Of a DNA stretch of 64,000 bases, positions 7,781 through 17,680 are shown one piece after another. Made by a program: the position numbers and the translations under genes. Under the pieces are notes generated by a model that worked only from the letters and a program-made list of their open reading frames with translations, had not been told where the DNA came from and searched no databases. The DNA comes from Mycolicibacterium tusciae (GTDB lineage: Bacteria; Actinomycetota; Actinomycetes; Mycobacteriales; Mycobacteriaceae): the NCBI RefSeq assembly GCF_002086795.1, contig NZ_MVIM01000009.1, forward strand, positions 62,001 to 126,000. The letters run 5' to 3'. Position 1 is the stretch's first letter, and every line of letters starts with the position of its first letter.

Positions 7781-8791
7781 TCACCAGGGCCCGGAGTCGG
7801 CACCGTTGGCCCGCCGCAGCGCGCTGACGTAGTCCCCGCGTTCACGCGCGACTTCGTCGGCACCGACGGGGACGGCCAGCAGGCCGCGGAAGTCGTCCAC
7901 CGCGGTGTATTCCTTGCGCCCCATCCAGCGGGACAACCCGTCGAGCATCACGGCGGCGTAGTCGGGACCGTGCCGCAGCAGTGCTGACGCGGTCATCACC
8001 ACATCCGCGCCGGCCAAGAGGTACTTGATCAGCTCCTCCGAACCCTCGACGCCGGTGGTCGCGGCCAGCGAAGCATCGATCCGGCCGTGCAGCAGGGCAA
8101 TCCACGTCAAGGGTAGGAGAGTCTCCGACGCTCGTGACAACGAGATCCCGGGCGCCACCGCCAGGGTTTCGGGATCGATGTCGGGCTGCAGGAATCGGTT
8201 GAACAGCACCAACCCGTCCGCGCCGGCGAGGTCCAGGCGCCGGGCCATGTCGGCGGTCGCGCTGAAGTACGGGCTGAGTTTCACCGCCACCGGCACGGTC
8301 ACCACGTCCTTGACCCGTGCCAGGATGTCGAGGTGACGCTGTTCGACTTCAGTGCCGGAGATGTGCGCATCGCCAGGCAGGGTGTAGATGTTCAATTCGA
8401 TGGCGGCCGCGCCACATTCTTGCATCGACCGGGCGTAGGCGGCCCAACTGCCGGCGGTGCTTCCGTTGATGCTGCCGATCACGGGAATCGAGACGGCTGC
8501 CGCTGAGCGTTCGAGCAGGCTCAGATATGGACGTTCGCCGTGGTCCGCTCCTGCGGCTTCCGGGAAGTAAGACAGCGATTCGGCGAAGCTCTCCGTGCCT
8601 GCGACGGTGAGGCGCGTATTCTCGTCGGCCTGGCGGCGTAGTTGCTCCTCGAACAATGAATAGAGCACCACCGCACCGACTCCCGCGTCGGCAAGGCGCC
8701 TGACGCCGTCGACGGTGTTCGACAGCGGAGACGCCGACGCGACCAGGGGGTTACGCAAGTCCAGGCCCAGGTAGCGGGTCGTCAGTTCCAT
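7781..8791 (-). CDS. Dihydroorotate dehydrogenase-like flavoprotein of the PFOR operon
   Basis: A 336-residue TIM-barrel protein of the PyrD/PreA type. It starts MELTTRYLGLDLRNPLVASA, shows FMN-phosphate-binding style segments such as VGAVVLYSLFEEQ and PVAVKLSPYFS, and ends in a C-terminal Gly-rich region (LLAGADVVMTASALLR). It probably oxidises or reduces a small substrate with FMN. It is not likely to be the housekeeping PyrD, because it is translationally coupled (TGATG overlap) to nifJ. DHOD-like proteins beside NifJ occur in other bacteria, where their role is unsettled. It could transfer electrons from ferredoxin or NAD(P)H to an organic acceptor. It is the last gene of the five-gene minus-strand operon. 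Confidence 0.8.
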   Translation of the reverse strand: MELTTRYLGLDLRNPLVASASPLSNTVDGVRRLADAGVGAVVLYSLFEEQLRRQADENTRLTVAGTESFAESLSYFPEAAGADHGERPYLSLLERSAAAVSIPVIGSINGSTAGSWAAYARSMQECGAAAIELNIYTLPGDAHISGTEVEQRHLDILARVKDVVTVPVAVKLSPYFSATADMARRLDLAGADGLVLFNRFLQPDIDPETLAVAPGISLSRASETLLPLTWIALLHGRIDASLAATTGVEGSEELIKYLLAGADVVMTASALLRHGPDYAAVMLDGLSRWMGRKEYTAVDDFRGLLAVPVGADEVARERGDYVSALRRANGADSGPW

Positions 8792-11700
8792 CAGGGCTCC
8801 CTTCGGGCGTCGGGGTGGAAGTGTTCAGGACCCGGTTCGTCGGGCTGGGAAGCCATCTCCTCGTAGACATTCCAGCGCTGTGCGTTCGCCTGCTCGGCCA
8901 TACCGAGCAACCGTTCGTACTCGACCGGATCGGCGTTCGCGAGTGAGCGGTATCGCAATTCCCGCTTGCGGTAATCGTCGAGTGAAATTCGCGGACGGTG
9001 GGAGTCGAGCAAAAAAGGGTTCCTTCCTGCGCCATGCAGCACCGGGTCATAGCGCAGCAACGGCCAATGCCCGCTGGCGACCGCGCGGTACTGCTGGTCC
9101 ATCCCGAGACGCATGTCGATGCCATGCGCGATGCACTGGCTGTAGGCGATGACCAGCGACGGTCCGTCGTACGCCTCCGCCTCACGGAAGGCCTGCAGCG
9201 TGTGCTGCGGGTCGGCGCCCATGGCGACCTTGGCGACGTAGACGTGTCCGTAGGCGATCGCCTGCAGCGCAAGGTCTTTCGTCGGCACCGTCTTGCCCGC
9301 GGAAGCAAACTTGGCAACCGCACCGAGTGGCGTCGCTTTGGACATCTGGCCGCCGGTGTTCGAGTAGACCTCGGTGTCGAGAACCAACACGTTGACGTTG
9401 TGCCCGGTCGCCAACACGTGGTCGAGCCCGCCGGAACCGATGTCGTACGCCCACCCGTCGCCGCCCACGATCCACACGCTGCGCCGGACGAGCTGGTCCA
9501 CCACGCTGAGCAGGTCAGCGGTGACAGCCGGATCAAGGCCCCCGAGGCGGTGTTTCAGCTCGGTCACCCGCTCTCGTTGCGCAGCCAACTCCGACTCCCG
9601 CAGCTGGGGCGCCGCCAGGATGTCGTCGACGAGATCGGCGCCGAGCGGGTCGCGCAGTTCGGCCAGCCGTCGCCGGGCCAGCTGGACATGTGCGTCGCTG
9701 GCCAAGCGCAGTCCGAGCCCGAACTCAGCGTTGTCCTCGAACAGTGAGTTCGACCAGGCTGGGCCCCGCCCGTCGGCGTCGGTGGTCCAGGGAGTGGTGG
9801 GCAGGCTGCCGCCGTAGATGGACGAGCAGCCGGTCGCGTTGGCGACCATGAGCCGGTCTCCGAACAGCTGGGAGAGCAGTTTGAGGTACGGAGTCTCGCC
9901 GCAACCCGCGCATGCACCTGAGAACTCGAAAAGCGGCTCGAGGAATTGCGTTCCACGCACGGTGCCGAAGTCCACCCGCGAGCGGTCGTTGGTCGGCAGC
10001 GATTCGAAGAAATCGATGTTCTTGCGCTCGGCGGCCACCCGCGGCTCGGCGGGACCGAGGTTGATCGCCTTGGTGACGGCGGGGCCGGGAATGACGACCG
10101 GGCAGGCCTCGACGCACAAGCCGCAGCCCGTACAGTCCTCGACGTACACCTGCAGCGAGAACCGGGCGTTGGGCAGGCCGACGGCGTCCAGCGGCGCGGA
10201 GTCGAACTCCTCCGGCGCCCCGGTCAGTTGTGACTTGTCATAGAACTTGGACCGGATCACACTGTGCGGGCACACGAACGCGCAGTTGCCGCACTGGATG
10301 CAGCTGTCTGGATCCCACACCGCCACCAGGTCGGAGATATTGCGCTTCTCGTAGGCCGTCGTGCCGCTCGGGTAGGTGCCGTCCACCGGAAGTGCGCTGA
10401 CCGGCAGTAGATTTCCGCGTCCGGCCATCATCTCCGCGGTAACGGTGCGGACGAACTCCGGCGCCGACTCGGGCACCAACGGTGCCGGTATGCGGGTGGA
10501 GGTGACGAAGGCGGGTATCTCGATCCGCTGCAACCCGGCCACGGCGCCGTCCATCGCCGCCAGCTCCTTGGCCACCACGTCGGCGCCGCGGTTACCGTAC
10601 GTCTTCTCAACCGATTCCTTGATCCTCGCGATGGCCCGCTCGCGCGGCAGCACCTCCGAGATCGCGAAGAAACAGGTTTGCAGCACGATGTTGATGCGGC
10701 CGGCCAGCCCGGCCTCGCGCGCGATCCGGTCGGCGTCGACGGTGTAGAGCGTGATCCGCTTGTCCAGGATCTGTTCCTGTAATCGCCGCGGCAGCGCGTC
10801 CCAGACCTTGGTAGCACGCAGCCTGCAGTTGAGCAGCAGCGTCGCGCCGGGGGCGGCCCGACCCAGCACATCGACCTTGTCGAGGAACCGGAATTGATGG
10901 CAGCCGACGAAATTGGCCGCGGTCACCAGGTAGGGGGCCCGGATGGGATGCGGCCCGAAGCGCAGGTGCGATTCGGTCTGCGATCCCGACTTCTTGGAGT
11001 CGTAGACGAAGTAGGCCTGCGCGTGCAGATCATCTTCGGCTCCGAGGATCTTGATGGTGTTCTTGTTCGCGCTGACGGTACCGTCCGAACCCAGCCCGAA
11101 GAAGATCGCGCCGACGGTATCCGGCGACTCGATATCGAACGACGGGTCGTAATCGATGCTGGACCCGGAGACGTCGTCGTCGATGCCGATGGTGAACCGC
11201 CGCCGCGGCTGCTCGCGGGCGAGTTCGGCGAACACGCCGGCAACCATGGCGGGGGTGAACTCCTTGGAGGACAGGCCGTAACGTCCCCCCGTCACCCGTG
11301 GCATCACCGGTCGTTCGCCGTCGGCGCATTCCTCCGCGAGCGCCGCGACGACGTCCAGATACAAGGGCTCGCCGATCGAGCCGGGCTCCTTGGTGCGGTC
11401 CAGCACCCCAATAGTGCGCACCGACGTCGGCAATGTGTCTAGGAGTGCTCGCGTGGGGAACGGCCGGTACAACCGCACCTGTACCACGCCGACCCGTTCG
11501 CCGCGTTCGACGAGTGCACCCACGGTCTGCTTGACTGTCTCGGCACCCGAACCCATCAGCACCAGAACGCGTTCCGCCTCGGGGTGGCCCTCGTAGTCGA
11601 CGATGTGCATCGTCCGGCCGGTGCGCTCGCCGAGGCGGGCCATCAGGCTCTCGACCACATCCGGGACCCGCGCGTAGAACGGGTTTACCGTTTCGCGGGC

Positions 11701-12375
11701 CTGGAAGTAGACGTCCGGGTTCTGGGCGGTTCCGCGGATGAAGGGCCGGTCGGGGGTCAGCGCCCGTCCGCGATGCGCGTGCACCAGTTCTTCGGGTACC
11801 AACGCCCGCAGATCGTCGTCGGTCAGCGTCTCAATGGTGTTGATCTCGTGGGAGGTTCGGAATCCGTCGAAGAAGTGGACGAAGGGTATCCGTGTCGTCA
11901 GCGTCGCCGCCTGCGCGACGAGTGCCAGGTCGTGAGCTTCCTGAACTGATGCCGAACCTAGCAACGCGAATCCCGTCTGGCGCACCGCCATCACGTCGGA
12001 ATGGTCGCCGAAGATCGACAAGCCCTGGGCTGCAATGGATCGCGCGGCCACATTGATGACGGCCGAGGTCAGTTCGCCGGCGATTTTGTACATGTTCGGA
12101 ATCATCAGCAGCAGGCCTTGTGACGAGGTGAATGTCGTCGTCAACGCACCGCTCTGCAGCGACCCGTGCAGGGCGCCCGCCGCACCGCCCTCGCTTTGCA
12201 TTTCGACCACGGTGGGGACGTTCCCCCACACGTTGGCTCGCTGTGCGCTGGACCATTCGTCGGCGAATTCGGCCATCGGTGACGACGGTGTGATCGGGTA
12301 GATGCAGCACACTTCGTTGAGCCGGTAGGCGACCGAGACGGTTGCCTCGTTGCCGTCCACCGTTGCGCGGGTCAT
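8791..12375 (-). CDS. nifJ: Pyruvate:ferredoxin (flavodoxin) oxidoreductase
   Basis: A 1194-residue single-chain PFOR that converts pyruvate and CoA to acetyl-CoA, CO2 and reduced ferredoxin. The N-terminal transketolase-like domain begins ATVDGNEATVSVAYRLNEV and contains YPITPSSPMAEFAD. A gamma-type domain follows, with GSQTESHLRFG. Two [4Fe-4S] motifs are CIQCGNCAFVCP (about residue 690) and CTGCGLCVEACPV. The C-terminal TPP domain has ACAGCGETPY, NATGCSSIYGG and GDGWAYDIG. The start ATG at 12375 overlaps the stop of the GltD-like gene (ATGA); earlier candidate starts lie inside that gene. This is an oxygen-sensitive enzyme class, unusual in a largely aerobic genus, and fits a dormancy-regulated operon. 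Confidence 0.95.
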   Translation of the reverse strand: MTRATVDGNEATVSVAYRLNEVCCIYPITPSSPMAEFADEWSSAQRANVWGNVPTVVEMQSEGGAAGALHGSLQSGALTTTFTSSQGLLLMIPNMYKIAGELTSAVINVAARSIAAQGLSIFGDHSDVMAVRQTGFALLGSASVQEAHDLALVAQAATLTTRIPFVHFFDGFRTSHEINTIETLTDDDLRALVPEELVHAHRGRALTPDRPFIRGTAQNPDVYFQARETVNPFYARVPDVVESLMARLGERTGRTMHIVDYEGHPEAERVLVLMGSGAETVKQTVGALVERGERVGVVQVRLYRPFPTRALLDTLPTSVRTIGVLDRTKEPGSIGEPLYLDVVAALAEECADGERPVMPRVTGGRYGLSSKEFTPAMVAGVFAELAREQPRRRFTIGIDDDVSGSSIDYDPSFDIESPDTVGAIFFGLGSDGTVSANKNTIKILGAEDDLHAQAYFVYDSKKSGSQTESHLRFGPHPIRAPYLVTAANFVGCHQFRFLDKVDVLGRAAPGATLLLNCRLRATKVWDALPRRLQEQILDKRITLYTVDADRIAREAGLAGRINIVLQTCFFAISEVLPRERAIARIKESVEKTYGNRGADVVAKELAAMDGAVAGLQRIEIPAFVTSTRIPAPLVPESAPEFVRTVTAEMMAGRGNLLPVSALPVDGTYPSGTTAYEKRNISDLVAVWDPDSCIQCGNCAFVCPHSVIRSKFYDKSQLTGAPEEFDSAPLDAVGLPNARFSLQVYVEDCTGCGLCVEACPVVIPGPAVTKAINLGPAEPRVAAERKNIDFFESLPTNDRSRVDFGTVRGTQFLEPLFEFSGACAGCGETPYLKLLSQLFGDRLMVANATGCSSIYGGSLPTTPWTTDADGRGPAWSNSLFEDNAEFGLGLRLASDAHVQLARRRLAELRDPLGADLVDDILAAPQLRESELAAQRERVTELKHRLGGLDPAVTADLLSVVDQLVRRSVWIVGGDGWAYDIGSGGLDHVLATGHNVNVLVLDTEVYSNTGGQMSKATPLGAVAKFASAGKTVPTKDLALQAIAYGHVYVAKVAMGADPQHTLQAFREAEAYDGPSLVIAYSQCIAHGIDMRLGMDQQYRAVASGHWPLLRYDPVLHGAGRNPFLLDSHRPRISLDDYRKRELRYRSLANADPVEYERLLGMAEQANAQRWNVYEEMASQPDEPGPEHFHPDARREP

Positions 12376-14003
12376 GTTGGCTCCGGGAACATCTCGATGG
12401 CGTGTACGGGGCACTGATCGAAGCAGATGCCACACCCCGTGCACTTGTCGTAGTCGAACTCATAGCGGTGTCCGACTCCGAGTTTGATCACCGCGTCTTC
12501 GGGGCAGGCGCCCAGGCAGCCGTCGCATTCGAAGCAGTTCCCGCACGACAGACATCGCCCCGCCTCGTAGACCGCCTCGTCGGGGGACAGCCCGCCGACG
12601 ACTTCGTCGAAATTCTCGATGCGCACAAGCGGTTCGAGTTCGGGCTGCTGACGTTGAGCGGTGTCCCCGAAGTACCACAGGTTCAGCGTGTCGAAGGTGG
12701 CGGTCGGGTGTTTCGGGGGTCTTTCGACCTGCGTCCCCCGCAGCCAGGCGTCGATGTGATGGGCCGCCTTCTTGCCGTGACCGACACCGACAGTGACGGT
12801 GCGCTCACTGGGCACCATGTCGCCACCGGCGAACACGCCGGGACAACCGGTCATCAATGACGGCGAGACACGCACGCTGCCGTCGGTCTCGAACTCCACG
12901 CCGGGAAGGGTCCGCATAAAGGCCGATTCCGTTTCCTGGCCGATCGCCATGATCAGCGTGTCGGCGGACAGTGTCTCGAAACGCCCGGTCGGCCGCGGGT
13001 GGCCCGAATCGTCGAGTTCCATGACCTCAACCTGCAATTCGGGGCCGTCGAATGCCGTTATCGTCCGCAGCCAGTTGATCCGGATGCCCTCGCGTTCGGC
13101 ATCCTCGGCTTCCTCGGGGTGGGCGGGCATCTGGTCGCGGGTGCGTCGGTAGACGATCACCGCGTCCTCGGCACCGAGGCGCCGGGCCACGCGGGCTGCG
13201 TCCATCGCGGTGTTGCCGCCGCCGTAGACCGCGACATGCCGTCCGATGGCCGGCTTCTGGCCTGAGGCGACGGTGCGTAGGAATGACACCGCATCGACCA
13301 TCGTGCCTGCATCGCGGGCCGGGATGTCGACTCGTTTGGCCAGATGTGCGCCGATGGCTACGAACACCGCATCGAAGCCGCCCTCGTCTCGCTCGGCCGC
13401 GAGGTCATCGACCCGATGGTTACAGGTCAGCCGCACGCCCATCTCCGCGACCCGGTTCAGTTCGTCGTCCAGCACGTCCCGGGGGAGTCGGTAGCTCGGG
13501 ATGCCGTACCGCATCATCCCGCCGGGCGCGGCACCTGCATCGCGGATCTCGACTTCGTGGCCCATGCGCGCCAATTGGTAGGCGGCGGACAGACCGCTCG
13601 GCCCCGCGCCGATGACCAGGACCCGCTTACCGGTTCGGGTGGGCGGTGGTTCGAACATCCAGCCCCGCTCCCAGGCCAGGTCGCCGAGGAATCGTTCCAC
13701 CGAATGGATCGACACCGAGGTGTCGAGATAGGCACGGTTGCAGACGGTTTCACACGGGTGGTAGCACACCCGACCGTGGATTGCGGCGAACGGGTTGTCG
13801 GTGACGAGTTGACGCCACGCGGCTTCGTGCCGACCGGCAGTGGCATGCGCCAGCCAGGCCTGGATGTTCTCGCCGGCCGGGCAACCGGCATTGCACGGCG
13901 GCATCAGATCGAGGTAGACGGGCCGGTGTTCGCGCACGGGACCTGCCCGGGCATGCCCCTGGCTGAGGTCAGGGAGCGGGGTTAAGTCTCTGAAATCAGC
14001 CAT
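12372..14003 (-). CDS. GltD-like FAD/NAD(P) oxidoreductase with N- and C-terminal [4Fe-4S] domains
   Basis: A 543-residue protein. The N-terminal Fer4_20-type domain has CNAGCPAG and CYHPCETVCNR (two [4Fe-4S] clusters). An FAD-binding site VIGAGPSGLSAAYQLARMG and a second nucleotide site VYGGGNTAMDAARVARRLGA follow, as in the glutamate synthase beta subunit. The C-terminus adds a bacterial-type ferredoxin with CLSCGNCFECDGCLGACP and CTGCGICFDQCP. This layout suits electron exchange between ferredoxin and NAD(P)H. Its place directly before nifJ suggests it collects electrons from PFOR and makes NAD(P)H, or bifurcates them. No glutamate synthase large subunit is present, so glutamate synthesis is unlikely. 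The ATG at 14003 overlaps the upstream stop (TGATG). Confidence 0.88.
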   Translation of the reverse strand: MADFRDLTPLPDLSQGHARAGPVREHRPVYLDLMPPCNAGCPAGENIQAWLAHATAGRHEAAWRQLVTDNPFAAIHGRVCYHPCETVCNRAYLDTSVSIHSVERFLGDLAWERGWMFEPPPTRTGKRVLVIGAGPSGLSAAYQLARMGHEVEIRDAGAAPGGMMRYGIPSYRLPRDVLDDELNRVAEMGVRLTCNHRVDDLAAERDEGGFDAVFVAIGAHLAKRVDIPARDAGTMVDAVSFLRTVASGQKPAIGRHVAVYGGGNTAMDAARVARRLGAEDAVIVYRRTRDQMPAHPEEAEDAEREGIRINWLRTITAFDGPELQVEVMELDDSGHPRPTGRFETLSADTLIMAIGQETESAFMRTLPGVEFETDGSVRVSPSLMTGCPGVFAGGDMVPSERTVTVGVGHGKKAAHHIDAWLRGTQVERPPKHPTATFDTLNLWYFGDTAQRQQPELEPLVRIENFDEVVGGLSPDEAVYEAGRCLSCGNCFECDGCLGACPEDAVIKLGVGHRYEFDYDKCTGCGICFDQCPVHAIEMFPEPT

Positions 14004-17000
14004 CAGCCGGGGAATCGGACGGTGGTGCCGGGCATCAGCTCGACGACCTTGCCGTGGCACTCCACTTCGACCCCGGCGGCGTTGCGCGGATCAACGCTGA
14101 TGATCACGCCCTTCCCGCTGACCCGCAGGTGCAGGTGCAGGCCGCGGTAGAGGATCGGTATCGCCAGCACGCCGAGGCTTTCCGGCCAGTGTGGCGAGAG
14201 GATGATGCGGTTGGACCGGGTTTCCAGCCCGGTGAAACACCGCTGCATCAGGTCGACGGTTCCAGCCATGGCCGCCAGATGAATGCCTTCGGATGTGGTG
14301 CCGCCCTGGATGTCGGAGACGTCGGCCTTCAACGCCTGGGTGAAGAACTCCATGGCCCGGTCGCGGTTGGCTCTGGCCAGCACCCAAGTGTGCACGACAC
14401 CACTGAGCGTCGATCCGTGCGAGGTGCGGGCCAGGTAGTAGTCCACCATCTTCGGTACCTGTTCCGGGGTGAAGCGATAACCGAGCCGGGTGAGCAGCTC
14501 ACGCAGCTCGTCCGCCGACAGCAGGTACAGCAACATCAGCGCGTCGGCTTGTTTGGACGCTTTATAGCGGTTCACGTCGTCGTGCTCGGCCTCCAGGATG
14601 CGGTCCAGCCGTTGGATGTTGCCGTATTGGCTGCGCAGGCGGTCCCAATCCAGATCCGCCAAGTCGCCATAGCCCTCGAATTGGCTGATCACACCGTCGT
14701 GAAACGGGACGAACATCCGTCGGCTGACGTCGTTCCAGTGCGCGAGCTCGGCACTGCTGAGGCCTAGGGTCTCCATCAGATCCAGGCGGTTCGGCAGCGG
14801 CAGCAGGTTCAGTGCGTCGATGGCGCGCATGATGACCCAGACCGCCATGACGTTGGTGTACGCGTTGTTGTCGATGCCGTCGTAGGGAGCGTCGGGATAG
14901 CCGGAATGGAACTCGTCGGGGCCGATGACGCCCTTGATGCTGAAGCGTGCGCGCTCGTCGTCGTAGGTGGCCAAGCTGACGAAGAACCGCGCGATCTCGG
15001 TCAGCAGTTCGGCACCGTAGTCGATCAGGTAGGCGAGGTCACCGGTGACCTGATAGAACTTCCACGCGTTGTAGGCGACCGCGATACCGATGTGGTGCGC
15101 GCGAGCGCTGGCATCCGGGTTCCAGTGGCCGCTGCGTGGATTCAGGTGCAGCCGTTGACTTTCCTCGCGACCGTCGCTGCCGGACTGCCAGGGAAACATC
15201 GCCCCGGTATGGCCTGCCGCGCGGGCGGCGTTCCTGGCTTCCGGCAAGCGCCGGTAGCGGTAGCCGAGCAGGGACCGGGTGACCGTCGGAATTCGCAGGT
15301 TGAGTACCGGGAAGATGAACAACTCGTCCCAGAAGATGTGGCCGCGATACGCCTCACCATGCAGTCCGCGGGCCGGCACCCCGGCGTCGAGGTCGGCGGT
15401 GTTCGGTGAGACCGTCTGCAGCAGGTGCAGCAGATGCAACCGCAGAATCCGCACTTCGTCGGTGAAGTCGTCGAACTCGATGGACAACCGCTCCCACAGA
15501 TGCGTCCAGGCGGTTCGATGCCCGTCGAGCAGTTCGGCGAACCCGGCGAGCCTGCCGACCCAACGCTGCGCGTCGACGCCGGGTTCGGAGGTAGCCACGT
15601 CCCGGCCTGTGTAGACGGTCACGACCTTCTCGATCGTCACCGACTCTCCGGCCGACAGCTGAACAGCGATGTCGTGACCGATCTCGGCGTCGAGATTGAA
15701 CAGCTGAAATGTCGCGGGGACGGGTTCACCGTCGCGCAGCGCGGCGTTACGCGCGGCCATGGCGACGGGGATGTGGGACTGGTTGGTCTGGACGGTCAGC
15801 AGGACTGAGTTGTTCGAGATTTCGCGGGTGACCGGCGACCCGAGATGCTCGCTGGCCAGGTCCCGATAACGCTCGACGAGGGAGTTCGTCACATTGCCGT
15901 CCACCGTCGACCGGAATTCGATTGTCCCCGACCAGTCCTCGGCGAAGATCCTCGTCTCGAGGGCGCCGACGTGGGGCAGGTGCATCGCCACGAACCGTCG
16001 TTGCCTCAGGGAGCTCGTCCGGCCTGCGTCGTCGCGGAAGCGTACCTCCCGATGCAGCACCGCCCCGCGAAGATCCAGCCTCTGCCGGTACGACAGCACG
16101 GTGACCGCATCGATGTCGAACCAACTGCCGCCGTCGATGCGGAAGGTCAACGACAGCCAGTTGGGAAGATTGACCAGGCTCTCGTTGTCGATCTCGGTTC
16201 CCGCCACGTTGTCGACGAGCCGGTTGAACACCCCGGCCGCGTAGGTGCCCGGGTAGTGCACCTGCCCGGCCTTCGACTCGGGCGCTGCTCCCCGGGTGGC
16301 GAAGTAGCCGTTTCCCAACGTGCACAACGCCTCACGGAGCTTTTCGTTCGTCGGGTCGTAGCCGTCGAAGACGTAATCCCACGCCTCACCTGAGACCTGG
16401 TGCTTGTAGGCCAGCCACTGCGACCCGCGCTGCATGAACTCGCGCACCTGATCCGGACTCTGCAGGGTGAAGTGGGCAGCCGTCTTGCGGTCGCCGTCCT
16501 CATCGTGTCCGACGACGATCCCGATGCCGTCGAACTTGACCGCGTCGAAGGCGTCCTCGTCGGTCAGGTCATCGCCGATGTAGATCGGCAGCAGCGAGCC
16601 GGCGGCGTCGATCTGGTCGCGGATCCACGCCAAGGTGGTGCCCTTGTCCCAGTCGAGGTCGGGCCGCAACTCCACGAGCATCCGCCCACCGGTCACCCGC
16701 AGGCCCGCCTTTGCCCCGACTTGATGTGCGGCAGAGACGATCTCACCGACTCGATCCTGCTCCACCTCCCGGTAGTGCACCGCGACGGCAAAACGCTTGT
16801 GCTCGACGCGTACTCCCGGAATCTTTTCCAGGTTCTGGCTCAGTTCCGCGGCGGCGCGCTCGAGGAGAGGGACGAACTCGGCAGCAGCCTCGTTGCAATG
16901 GTAGGCGCCGTCGGGCGACGTCAACTCGAAGCCGTGGCTGCCTGCGTACCAGACGCCGGGAACGCCTACCCGGCTGCGGACGTCCGCGAGGTCGCGACCG

Positions 17001-17680
17001 CTCAGGATGGCCACGGGACACACCTTGGCGACGAGCTCCAAGGCCTCGGCGGCGCCGTCGACGAGCCTGGCCGCAGCGGGATCCGAGACGATGGGGGACA
17101 GCGTGCCGTCGTAGTCCAGGAACAGCATCGACTCGCGTGCGCTGGTGATGCCGATCAACTGACCGTAGGACGCCAGCGCATTCGGGAGTTCGGAGATCCG
17201 CTTGTCGCCGGTTCGTACGGCGACGTCGTCGAGGTCGGCGAGCACGACGTCGGCGCCGCGGCGGGACAATTCGTCGGCGCGTCCGGTGCCGTGGATACCG
17301 ATGACGAGCCCGAAGCCCCCGTCGCGTCCTGCGGCCACGCCTTCGGCGGAACTCTCGACGACGACACACCGCTGAGGTCGCACACCGAGTCGACGCGCAG
17401 ACTCCAAAAGAACCGTGGGATCGGGGTTCTCCGCCGTCCCGCGTTCGCCTGCGACGCCGTCGACGCAGACCTGGAACAGATCGTCGATCCCGGCGGCCTT
17501 CAGGGCCTGCTGGCATTGCGGGCTCGACGAATAGGCCGCCGCGGCCATGCCGATGCCCTGCAATTTGCGCGCCAGGTCCACCGTCGCCCCGTAGAGCGGC
17601 GAGTCGGTGGTCAGCGCACCGTCGAGGTCGAAGAGCACCGCGTCGTGACGACGCGGGTCGATGGTGATCGGCAGCTTCAT
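14003..17680 (-). CDS. otsB1: Fused HAD trehalose-6-phosphate phosphatase and GH65 glycoside hydrolase/phosphorylase (Rv2006/OtsB1-like)
   Basis: A 1225-residue fusion. Residues about 1-180 are a beta-phosphoglucomutase-like HAD domain (DAVLFDLDGALTTDS). About 190-450 form a trehalose-6-phosphate phosphatase-like domain (MLFLDYDGTLSPI, and YIGDDLTDEDAFDAV for the metal site). About 460-1225 are a GH65 domain with the helical barrel segment HIFWDELFIFPVL, the acid motif KGVIGPDEFHSGY and KASKQADALML. GH65 enzymes cleave trehalose or maltose, often by phosphorolysis, and the adjoining beta-PGM-like domain would process the sugar phosphate. The layout matches M. tuberculosis Rv2006 (OtsB1), a DosR-regulon gene. 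ATGA overlap with ppsA upstream and TGATG overlap with the GltD-like gene downstream show coupling. Confidence 0.9.
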   Translation of the reverse strand: MKLPITIDPRRHDAVLFDLDGALTTDSPLYGATVDLARKLQGIGMAAAAYSSSPQCQQALKAAGIDDLFQVCVDGVAGERGTAENPDPTVLLESARRLGVRPQRCVVVESSAEGVAAGRDGGFGLVIGIHGTGRADELSRRGADVVLADLDDVAVRTGDKRISELPNALASYGQLIGITSARESMLFLDYDGTLSPIVSDPAAARLVDGAAEALELVAKVCPVAILSGRDLADVRSRVGVPGVWYAGSHGFELTSPDGAYHCNEAAAEFVPLLERAAAELSQNLEKIPGVRVEHKRFAVAVHYREVEQDRVGEIVSAAHQVGAKAGLRVTGGRMLVELRPDLDWDKGTTLAWIRDQIDAAGSLLPIYIGDDLTDEDAFDAVKFDGIGIVVGHDEDGDRKTAAHFTLQSPDQVREFMQRGSQWLAYKHQVSGEAWDYVFDGYDPTNEKLREALCTLGNGYFATRGAAPESKAGQVHYPGTYAAGVFNRLVDNVAGTEIDNESLVNLPNWLSLTFRIDGGSWFDIDAVTVLSYRQRLDLRGAVLHREVRFRDDAGRTSSLRQRRFVAMHLPHVGALETRIFAEDWSGTIEFRSTVDGNVTNSLVERYRDLASEHLGSPVTREISNNSVLLTVQTNQSHIPVAMAARNAALRDGEPVPATFQLFNLDAEIGHDIAVQLSAGESVTIEKVVTVYTGRDVATSEPGVDAQRWVGRLAGFAELLDGHRTAWTHLWERLSIEFDDFTDEVRILRLHLLHLLQTVSPNTADLDAGVPARGLHGEAYRGHIFWDELFIFPVLNLRIPTVTRSLLGYRYRRLPEARNAARAAGHTGAMFPWQSGSDGREESQRLHLNPRSGHWNPDASARAHHIGIAVAYNAWKFYQVTGDLAYLIDYGAELLTEIARFFVSLATYDDERARFSIKGVIGPDEFHSGYPDAPYDGIDNNAYTNVMAVWVIMRAIDALNLLPLPNRLDLMETLGLSSAELAHWNDVSRRMFVPFHDGVISQFEGYGDLADLDWDRLRSQYGNIQRLDRILEAEHDDVNRYKASKQADALMLLYLLSADELRELLTRLGYRFTPEQVPKMVDYYLARTSHGSTLSGVVHTWVLARANRDRAMEFFTQALKADVSDIQGGTTSEGIHLAAMAGTVDLMQRCFTGLETRSNRIILSPHWPESLGVLAIPILYRGLHLHLRVSGKGVIISVDPRNAAGVEVECHGKVVELMPGTTVRFPG

